Positions 57,952-64,000 of a stretch of DNA of 64,000 bases are shown here, piece by piece. Every line of letters starts with the position of its first letter. Position 1 is the stretch's first letter. The DNA lies in contig NZ_JAJQQS010000026.1 of NCBI RefSeq assembly GCF_021228125.1, forward strand, positions 1-64,000, in the 5' to 3' direction. The position numbers were made by a program, and so were the translations under genes. Source of the DNA: Streptomyces albireticuli. Its GTDB lineage: Bacteria > Actinomycetota > Actinomycetes > Streptomycetales > Streptomycetaceae. The notes beneath the pieces were generated by a model that was given only the letters and a program-made list of their open reading frames with translations, was not told the origin of the DNA and made no database searches.

Positions 57952-58689
57952 TCACATCCGCCTCTCCTGGATGTGCGCGAGCAGCCGGGCCGCCGCCCGG
58001 TCCAGGCGCAGCCGCTCCGAGCGGCCGCGACGCCGGTGCGTCAGAACGAGGGCGCCCGTGACGACGGGGCCGTCGGTGACCGGGATCGCGAGCGCGCTGA
58101 CCTCGGGATCGGCCAGACCCTCGCTGCGGCTGACGCGCGACGCGCGGATCGCCGGAAGAGCACGGCGGAACTCCGCGACCGCCTCGGGGTCATGGCGGGC
58201 GAGCTCGGCGAGCAGCCCGCGGCGCTCCGCCTCGTCGGTGAAGGCCAGCAGCAGCCGGCCCGCGGCGGTGCGCAGCAGCGGCCGGGCCATGTGCTCGTCG
58301 GCGAGCGGCAGGAGGCGGGGCATCTCGTCCTCGCCGCCTCGCGCCAGGTGCACGGCGTCGAGCCCCACCCGTACCGTGAGCAGCACCGGGGTACCCGCGA
58401 CGCGGCTCAGTTCGTCCAGCTCGGCCTGACTGATCCGCGGGACGACCCGGCCCGCGATGAGGTTGAGGACATGCGGGGCGGGCCCGAGCCTGAAGCGCCC
58501 GTGTTGTTCCAGCAGGAAGCCGGTCGCGGCAAGACCGCCCACCAGGTCCTGCACCGAGCTCGCCGGCGCCCCGACCGTCCGCGCCAACTCGGCCACGGTC
58601 ACCCCGGCCGGCTCCCGCGCGACGGCCTCCAGGATCCACGCGATCCGGTCCACCGTACGGTGACGCCGCCGTCGGCCGTGCTCGCTCAT
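57952..58689 (-). CDS. IclR-family transcriptional regulator
   Basis: Encodes 245 residues. HTVDRIAWILEAV-type helix, then TVAELARTVGAPASSVQDLV is the winged HTH; the C-terminal effector domain has GTPVLLTVRVGLDAVHLARG and RLLLAFTDEAERRGLLAELA. It heads the acyl-CoA operon, 69 bp upstream of the second CoA-transferase, and probably controls it in response to the pathway substrate. ATG 58689 chosen by the conserved length; the upstream GGTGGGG is weak. Confidence 0.88.
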   Translation of the reverse strand: MSEHGRRRRHRTVDRIAWILEAVAREPAGVTVAELARTVGAPASSVQDLVGGLAATGFLLEQHGRFRLGPAPHVLNLIAGRVVPRISQAELDELSRVAGTPVLLTVRVGLDAVHLARGGEDEMPRLLPLADEHMARPLLRTAAGRLLLAFTDEAERRGLLAELARHDPEAVAEFRRALPAIRASRVSRSEGLADPEVSALAIPVTDGPVVTGALVLTHRRRGRSERLRLDRAAARLLAHIQERRM

Positions 58690-59063
58690 CCCGCCCCACC
58701 TTGTCCTTCTCGTACGCCGTCGGCCACCAGCGCCGACACGGCCCGTCGATCCTTTCCCGTACCACCCCGTCGAGCAAGCCGTCCCCGGCCCCGTGGACGT
58801 CACAAGCCCGGTAGCGGAGGTGCCCGGGATTCGCCGGCCCGGGTGAGCCGGTGGCCCGGGCGGTGCCCGTCGCGGCGGCGGAGGGTGGTGGCGAAGCCTC
58901 GAGCGGGCGCCCGCGGCTCGGTACGTGTCCGGGTGAACATGCCACGGCCGCCGAGCCGGGCGGGCCCGCCGGGGGTAGGCGTGTGGGGAGTCACCGGCCG
59001 GGTGACGGCGGTGGGAGCGTGTACGCCGCCGTGCCCGGCCCGCTTCCAGGAAAGGCAGGAGAC
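58690..59063. other. Intergenic region between IclR and YidB-like genes
   Basis: This 374-bp divergent gap should hold the promoters of the IclR operon and the YidB-like gene. I see no further gene. It has GC-rich short inverted repeats but no clear consensus boxes. Confidence 0.4.
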
Positions 59064-59468
59064 ATGGCGGGTAACGACCTGGGAAGTCTGCTGGGCGGGC
59101 TGCTCGGCGGCGGAAGCGCGGGCGGGGGCGGGGGCGGCGCGAACCTCCTCGCCGCCCTCCTCGGAACGCTCGGCAGCGACGGGGGCGGCAATCCCCTCGC
59201 GGGCCTCCTCAACCAGCTCCGCGACGGCGGTCTCGGCGAGAAGGCCGACACCTGGGTGGGCACGGGGAAGAACGAGGACGTCAGCGGCCCGGAGGTCGCG
59301 CAGGCGCTCCCCACTCAGACGCTGGATCATGTCGCCCAGCAGGCCGGAGTGTCCCCCGAACAGGCCGCCGACGAGATCGCCCGCGTCCTCCCCGAGGCGG
59401 TCGACAAGCTCACCCCGCAGGGCCAGGTGCCGCAGGGCTCCCTGGAGGACCTCCTCGGCCGGGGGTAG
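59064..59468 (+). CDS. YidB-like (DUF937) protein
   Basis: Encodes 134 residues. A Gly/Leu-rich N-terminus (MAGNDLGSLLGGLLGGGSAG) is followed by GTGKNEDVSGPEVAQALPTQ and a helical end with QQAGVSPEQAADEIARVLPE. This layout is that of the YidB/DUF937 family, whose biological role is unknown. AGGAAAGGCAGGAG precedes ATG 59064. Confidence 0.85.
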   Translation: MAGNDLGSLLGGLLGGGSAGGGGGGANLLAALLGTLGSDGGGNPLAGLLNQLRDGGLGEKADTWVGTGKNEDVSGPEVAQALPTQTLDHVAQQAGVSPEQAADEIARVLPEAVDKLTPQGQVPQGSLEDLLGRG

Positions 59469-59542
59469 CCGCGGACCGGGACCGGTGTCCCCCTTCCCGC
59501 CCGCAGGCTTCTGACGGGTCGCCACCCCCGCCGTCCCCTCGC

Positions 59543-59578
59543 CTGACCGATCGGTTAGATTGCTGACCGATCGGTCAG
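59543..59578. promoter_or_regulatory. Two tandem TetR-type operators upstream of the FAD monooxygenase
   Basis: CTGACCGATCGGTTAG (59543-59558) and CTGACCGATCGGTCAG (59563-59578) are near-perfect palindromes with centres 20 bp apart, two turns of the helix. The second is a perfect palindrome. They lie 30 bp before the monooxygenase start and probably bind the TetR protein encoded downstream on the other strand. Confidence 0.75.
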
Positions 59579-59607
59579 ACATGGATGGGAAATGGGGAGG
59601 CGGAACG

Positions 59608-60828
59608 ATGGAACGCACCACGTGCTGTGTCGTGGGCGGCGGACCGGCGGGCATGATGCTCGGACTGCTGCTGGCCCGGGCGGGCGTCGAGGTCACCGTC
59701 CTGGAGAAGCACCGGGACTTCCTGCGGGACTTCCGGGGGGACACCGTCCACCCGTCGACCCTGCGGCTGCTGGACGAGCTCGGCCTCGGCACCCGGTTCG
59801 CGGAGATCCCCTTCCCCAAGCTGGAGGAGATGCGCATGCGGATCGGCGACACCACCGTCGTCATGGCCGACTTCCGGCGCATCCCCGGCGCGCACAAGTA
59901 CATCGCCATGGTCCCGCAGTCGGACTTCCTCGGCCTGCTGGCGTCCGCCGCCGAGGCCGAACCGTCCTTCACCCTGCGCCGGTGCACGGCGGTCACCGGG
60001 CTGCTCACCGAGGGCGGACGCGTCACCGGAGTGCGGTACGTCACCGAGGACGGCACCCGCGGAGAGCTCGCGGCGGACCTCACGGTCGGCTGCGACGGCC
60101 GGCACTCGGCGGTCCGCGGGGAGGCGGGCCTGCGGCAGGACTCCTTCGACGTCCCCATGGACGTCTGGCAGGTGCGGGTGGACGCGCCGCGCGGCAGCCT
60201 CGCGGACGGCCGGGTCCTCGCCCGCTTCGGTGACGGCCAGGCGGCCGTGACGATGGACAGGGGCGACTACCACCAGACCTCGTACCTCATCAGGAAGGGC
60301 ACCGACGAGGAACTGCGCCGCCACGACATCCAGTGGTTCCGGGACCGCCTCGGCGCCCTGTGCGGCTGGGGCGACGAGGTCACGAGCACGATCGGCTCCT
60401 GGGACGACGTCGCGCTGCTCCGTGTGACGATGGGCCGGCTGCGGCGCTGGTACCGCGACGGCCTGCTGTGCGTCGGGGACGCCGCCCACACCATGTCGCC
60501 CGTCGGGGGAGTGGGCGTCAACCTCGCGGTGCAGGACGCCGTCGCGGCGGCCAGGCTCCTCGCCGGGCCGCTGCGGCGCGGCTCCGTGACCGCCCTGGAC
60601 CTGGCGCGCGTGCAGAAGCGGCGCGCCCTGCCCACCGCCCTGGTCCAGAAGTCCCAGCTGAGCGAGCACGCGCTCCTGCGGCAGGCGCTCGACGGCACCC
60701 TCGGTGACGGCGGGCTGCCGGTGCCGCTGCGGCTCCTGCGCGGGGTGCCGCCGCTGCGGGGCGTGACCGCCTACCTCGGCGGTGTCGGCATACGGCCCGA
60801 GCGCGCGCCCGCCTTCGCGCGCGGCTGA
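59608..60828 (+). CDS. FAD-dependent aromatic monooxygenase
   Basis: Encodes 406 residues. CCVVGGGPAGMMLGLLLARA is the GxGxxG motif, GCDGRHSAVRGEAG the D-G motif, and LCVGDAAHTMSPVGGVGVNL the G-D motif of class A flavoprotein hydroxylases (PHBH type). It would hydroxylate an aromatic or polyketide substrate with NAD(P)H and oxygen. ATG 59608 follows GGGGAGGC. Expression is likely repressed by the TetR protein through the upstream operators. Confidence 0.9.
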   Translation: MERTTCCVVGGGPAGMMLGLLLARAGVEVTVLEKHRDFLRDFRGDTVHPSTLRLLDELGLGTRFAEIPFPKLEEMRMRIGDTTVVMADFRRIPGAHKYIAMVPQSDFLGLLASAAEAEPSFTLRRCTAVTGLLTEGGRVTGVRYVTEDGTRGELAADLTVGCDGRHSAVRGEAGLRQDSFDVPMDVWQVRVDAPRGSLADGRVLARFGDGQAAVTMDRGDYHQTSYLIRKGTDEELRRHDIQWFRDRLGALCGWGDEVTSTIGSWDDVALLRVTMGRLRRWYRDGLLCVGDAAHTMSPVGGVGVNLAVQDAVAAARLLAGPLRRGSVTALDLARVQKRRALPTALVQKSQLSEHALLRQALDGTLGDGGLPVPLRLLRGVPPLRGVTAYLGGVGIRPERAPAFARG

Positions 60829-60834
60829 GACGGC

Positions 60835-60886
60835 GGTGCGGCCCGGGGATACGGCCCTGTGGTGCGGCCCGGGGATACGGCCCGGC
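60835..60886. repeat. 26-bp tandem repeat, two copies
   Basis: GGTGCGGCCCGGGGATACGG with following CCC occurs at 60835-60857 and 60861-60883, period 26. A short third partial copy may follow. It lies between convergent genes and has no obvious role. Confidence 0.6.
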
Positions 60887-60970
60887 GGTACGAGCCGCGG
60901 TCCGCCCCGGGCGTGGTCTCCTGGACGGCCGTGTCGGGGGTGGTGGGTCCCGGCCGGTGGTGTCCGGGAC

Positions 60971-61594
60971 TCAGTCGCGGCGCACGATGGCGTGGAGGGT
61001 GAACGTCTCCAGCTCGTCGGCCGCCGCTTCGAGGTCGAGGTCGGGGTGGGCCAGCCAGTGCGAGATCACCCCGTCGATGGCACCGCCGAGGGCCAGTGCC
61101 ACCGTCCGGGGGTCGAAGTCACGCAGCCGGCCCGCCCGCTGACCCGCCTCCAGGAGCCCGACCAGGCGCCCCAGCCGGTCATGGGTGTCGTGCGACCCGG
61201 GCGTCTTCAGCCGGGTGCCGCCGGCGTCGTCCAGCAGCATCTCCGTGATCACCCGCACATGGCGGCGGTTGGCCCGCTGGTAGGAGATCATCGCGCGGAC
61301 GTAGGCGACGACCGCGGCGAGCGGGTCCGGCTCGTTCTCCACGCGCGCGCTGACGTAGTCCGTGAACCGCTCCAGCACCTGGGCCAGTGTCGCCCGGGTG
61401 AGGTTGTCCTTCGAGGAGAAGTGGTAGAGGACGGCGGCCTTGGAGATGCCGGCCTCCTCGGCGATCGCCGACAGCGAGGTCGCCGGGTAGCCGCGGGTGG
61501 AGATCAGGTCGATGGTGCACTCGATGATCTGCTGCCGGCGGGCCCGCTCCCGGAAGGTCGGCGCGTCGGAGCCGGCGGCCCGGCGAGAAGTCAT
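60971..61594 (-). CDS. TetR-family repressor
   Basis: Encodes 207 residues. TFRERARRQQIIECTIDLIS then GYPATSLSAIAEEAGISKAA and VLYHFSSKDNLTRATLAQVL form the TetR HTH. The C-terminal ligand domain is helical (RVITEMLLDDAGGTRLKTPG). It converges on the monooxygenase gene and probably recognises the paired operators at 59543-59578. AAAGGGTGA precedes ATG 61594. Confidence 0.9.
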   Translation of the reverse strand: MTSRRAAGSDAPTFRERARRQQIIECTIDLISTRGYPATSLSAIAEEAGISKAAVLYHFSSKDNLTRATLAQVLERFTDYVSARVENEPDPLAAVVAYVRAMISYQRANRRHVRVITEMLLDDAGGTRLKTPGSHDTHDRLGRLVGLLEAGQRAGRLRDFDPRTVALALGGAIDGVISHWLAHPDLDLEAAADELETFTLHAIVRRD

Positions 61595-61802
61595 CGTGCA
61601 GTCACCCTTTGTCCTTGGCGCGGTGCTCCGCCGGTGTTCCTCGCGCGGTGTTCCACGCGGCCCCGTCGCGCACCGGCCGGTGCCACGGTCGGTCGGCCGG
61701 TCACCCCGACCGTACACCGCGGTGCCGGCGGTCCGGCGGCCGCCCGGGGCCGTCGGCCGGCGGTGGTGACGCACCGTCGGCCGGGCCCGTGGCGTCGGTG
61801 GG

Positions 61803-62234
61803 TCAGGGTCTGCGGACGGCCGCGCGCGCGGCCGACGCGTCGTGGTCGGCGCGGGCGGCGGCGATGGCCGCACCGTGCCGCTCCGCCCAGTCCACCAGCA
61901 CGCCCAGTGTCACGTGGAGTCCGTCGGCCAGTGGGGTGAGGCTGTACTCCACCCGGGGCGGGACGGTCGGATAGACCGTACGGTCGAGCAGGCCGTCCCG
62001 CTCCAGCCTGCGCAGGTTGAGGGTGAGGACCCGTCGGCTGATGCCCGTGACGGCCCGCTCCAGTTCGGTGAACCGGACGGGCCCCCGCCCCGCGGCCACC
62101 AGGATCCCGATGCTCCACTTGCCCGCGACATGGCCGAGGACCTCCATGACCGGGCACGCCTCGGCCCCGGGACGCCCGGACACCTCGACGGTGCCCCGCG
62201 ACACGACGGCGCCGCCTCTCCCGTTCGCTCTCAT
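61803..62234 (-). CDS. HxlR-family regulator
   Basis: Encodes 143 residues. CPVMEVLGHVAGKWSIGILV is the N-terminal HxlR motif (Cys near the HTH), then RFTELERAVTGISRRVLTLN and RDGLLDRTVYPTVPPRVEYS with the wing. HxlR proteins sense thiol-reactive or redox signals. ATG 62234 has GAGGA further upstream. The target is unknown. Confidence 0.88.
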   Translation of the reverse strand: MRANGRGGAVVSRGTVEVSGRPGAEACPVMEVLGHVAGKWSIGILVAAGRGPVRFTELERAVTGISRRVLTLNLRRLERDGLLDRTVYPTVPPRVEYSLTPLADGLHVTLGVLVDWAERHGAAIAAARADHDASAARAAVRRP

Positions 62235-62575
62235 CCGGCCAGGATCCTCGGCGCGCGGGCGGTCACCCTGCCCGGTTCCGATGTGGGTGTCGGCGCCACT
62301 GACATGCCTGTAGGCGCCAGGGAACACACCGCCGCCACGGCACCACGTACACCGAACATTTCCCACCCCTCCGCACAGCCACGGTCGCGCCGACGATCGC
62401 GCTCCGCTGCTGTCTACCCGCGCGGAACGCGCGAGCCGCTCCGCCGTAGGAGGCTCCCGCAGCACACCCGTCCCGGCCGCGCCAAGGCACGCACACCCCA
62501 GCGCGCGGCCGAAAACCGCACCACCCGCCTACCGGGCGGCCGGATACCCGGAGAGGGATCCGGCCGCCCGGCCGG
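62235..62575. other. Intergenic stretch without a gene
   Basis: About 340 bp between two minus-strand genes. It should hold the HxlR promoter. I see no protein- or RNA-coding signal; several GC-rich short palindromes occur. Confidence 0.4.
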
Positions 62576-64000
62576 TCAGCGGCGGCGGGCCCCCGTGGAG
62601 ACCGCGCCGGCGCCCTCCGCGAGCTTCCACTCGCGGTGCAGGGCGCCCAGCGGTACGGGCTTCTCGAAGATCGGCGTGTTGAAGATCTTCAGCTGGACCT
62701 GGAGGGCCCCGCTCAGATCGAGGCCGCCGAAGGCCTTCCACTTGCCCGCCGCCGAGGCGCTGCCGTCCATGGCGGCGGACGCCTCGCCCTCGGCCTCGGC
62801 GCGCAGGTACGGCGCGATATCGGCGGTGACGCCGACCGTGCCGTACAGACCGAGGCTGGCCTCGGTGCCGAGGGTGGCCTTGACCTTGCCCGCCGCGCTC
62901 ACGGTCGCCCGGGGCGAGGTGGCCGTGATGTCGGAGGTGTTGACCGGGGCCCACCCCTTGGCGTGGGTGTAGTCGCCGCCGACGCGGAACCCGCCCTTGA
63001 GGTCCTGCTTGATGTCGACGTTGACGCGGCCGTCGGCGTCGACCTGGAGATAGCAGGTCAGACCGACGTTCACCACCACCGGCACCGGGCCCACCTGGAT
63101 GACGGGCGTGGCCTTGAGCTTGGCGAACGGCACCCGCAACGGCTTGGCGTCCGTGCTCGCGGCGGCCTGGCCCTTGAGCTCCCAGCCCGCGGTCCAGTCA
63201 CCGGCGAGCGCCAGGGACGCGGCACCGGGCGCCAGGCCCGAACCGCCCCGGCCGTCGTACGAGAAGTCGACCTCCGGAGCCAGCTGGACGAAGCCCGACG
63301 CGGATGCCGCGGCCGAGGCCGGGGCGTCCTTCGCCGTGGCGATCGAGGTGCCGACGTCGATCCGGAGGCTGCCCAGGGGCACCTTCCCGCCCTTGGGGCC
63401 GAAGCGGACGTCACCGGTCTTGGCCCAGGACACCTTCGTGCCCTTGACGAGCGGTTCGACCGTGACGGCGGACGGGTCGACGGGCACCTTGCCGTCGGCC
63501 TTGGCGTCACCGAGCAGCGCTCCCAGGGTGGCCGGGGTCGTATTGACCTCGGTGCCCTTGTCGGTGCTGCCCAGCACCTGGGTGACCTTGGCCAGGACAC
63601 CGTCGGGGGCGCCGGGCGTGGGCGCGCTGGCGATGATGTCGCCGACGGCCACGGAGGAGTTGTGCCCGGCCCCCGCGGCGGGAGCCGACGGCGCGGCCGA
63701 ACCCGCCGGGGACGACGGGGCGGCCGAACCCGCCGGGGCCGAGGCCGACGGGTGGGCGAGGGAAGGCTTCCGCGCGCCCTTCGTCGCCCCGGAGATGACG
63801 GCGCGTCCGCTCTTCCGGTCGTACGAGGCGACCTTCAGCGAGGACTTCTCCGCCTGCCGGCCGCCGCCGGAGGGATGGGCCACGGCGCTGGGCGCGCCGG
63901 AGCCCTCGGGTATCGCCGCCTTGACGGCGAGCTGCCGGTCCGCGGCCGGGGGAGGCGTGGTGGCGGCCGGTTCCGTACCTCCGCCGGAGGCGGTGGTGGC
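62576..64000 (-). CDS. Large hypothetical secreted-type protein, N-terminus outside the window
   Basis: At least 474 residues; the frame stays open to the window edge, so the gene is partial. The visible N-terminal part is low-complexity Ala/Pro/Ser (PAGSAAPSSPAGSAAPSAPA). The rest is a long beta-rich region with SWAKTGDVRFGPKGGKVPLG, PVPVVVNVGLTCYLQVDADG and YLRAEAEGEASAAMDGSASA. It looks like an exported or surface protein. The frame reads open through 39 more codons beyond the GTG at 63883, so that GTG is probably not its start. No family recognised. Confidence 0.65.
   Translation of the reverse strand, partial: ATTASGGGTEPAATTPPPAADRQLAVKAAIPEGSGAPSAVAHPSGGGRQAEKSSLKVASYDRKSGRAVISGATKGARKPSLAHPSASAPAGSAAPSSPAGSAAPSAPAAGAGHNSSVAVGDIIASAPTPGAPDGVLAKVTQVLGSTDKGTEVNTTPATLGALLGDAKADGKVPVDPSAVTVEPLVKGTKVSWAKTGDVRFGPKGGKVPLGSLRIDVGTSIATAKDAPASAAASASGFVQLAPEVDFSYDGRGGSGLAPGAASLALAGDWTAGWELKGQAAASTDAKPLRVPFAKLKATPVIQVGPVPVVVNVGLTCYLQVDADGRVNVDIKQDLKGGFRVGGDYTHAKGWAPVNTSDITATSPRATVSAAGKVKATLGTEASLGLYGTVGVTADIAPYLRAEAEGEASAAMDGSASAAGKWKAFGGLDLSGALQVQLKIFNTPIFEKPVPLGALHREWKLAEGAGAVSTGARRR

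Noticed and set aside
55096..59514. A 1472-codon plus-strand open frame
   Set aside because: It lies antisense to the dehydrogenase, CoA-transferase and IclR genes, which carry clear family motifs. It is a GC-bias shadow.

Overview
The window looks like a stretch of a Streptomyces (or close relative) chromosome. GC content is very high throughout, codons end in G or C, GTG and TTG starts are common, terminators are hairpins without U-tracts, and Streptomyces-typical families occur (SpdB/TraB transfer proteins, DUF6907, DUF6233, TPR-containing XRE regulators).

Layout. (1) 1-1.7 kb: the last codons of an IS3-family transposase, a DUF6907-type gene and about 0.7 kb of non-coding DNA with several inverted repeats. 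(2) 1.7-12.5 kb: a plasmid-like module. A TPR-type XRE regulator with a GIY-YIG nuclease and a small DNA-binding protein lie on the minus strand. Opposite them a long plus-strand operon of small genes ends in a SpdB-like membrane protein and a TraB/FtsK DNA translocase. The operon has a divergent promoter/operator and a leader with three tandem hairpins that share one apical element. (3) 13-36.7 kb: a complete HK97-type siphophage late operon: tail fibre, HNH nuclease, small and large terminase, portal fused to a MuF-like domain, prohead protease, capsid, connectors, tail tube, frameshifted tail chaperones, tape measure with a lytic transglycosylase domain, baseplate genes, amidase endolysin, holin and other lysis-region membrane proteins, closed by a strong terminator. 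(4) 36.8-42 kb: small accessory genes, a HAD hydrolase and a second TPR-type XRE regulator with two satellite genes, ending in a 20-bp perfect-stem terminator. No integrase, recombinase or replication initiator is visible, so either the element's ends lie outside the window or it is defective. The combination of a Streptomyces plasmid transfer module and a siphophage module suggests a phage-plasmid or conjugative prophage hybrid.

(5) 42.2-43.6 kb: chromosomal-type genes. These are a cysteine-free L32 ribosomal protein paralogue and a second methionine aminopeptidase, the latter divergent from a small HTH regulator across three tandem 14-bp repeats. (6) 43.8-51.3 kb: a small specialised-metabolism-like locus. 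It has an MFS exporter, an FAD amine oxidase and an ornithine-decarboxylase-like gene that are both broken by deletions, and a convergent operon of SAM methyltransferase, a sarcosine-oxidase/SagB-nitroreductase fusion and an adenylating ligase. (7) 51.7-58.7 kb: a NAD(P)-binding NmrA-like protein, then an acyl-CoA catabolic operon of two CaiB-type CoA-transferases and two overlapping acyl-CoA dehydrogenases, headed by an IclR regulator. (8) 59-64 kb: a YidB-like protein, an FAD monooxygenase with two TetR-type operators and its likely TetR repressor, an HxlR regulator, and a large secreted-looking protein that runs off the right edge.
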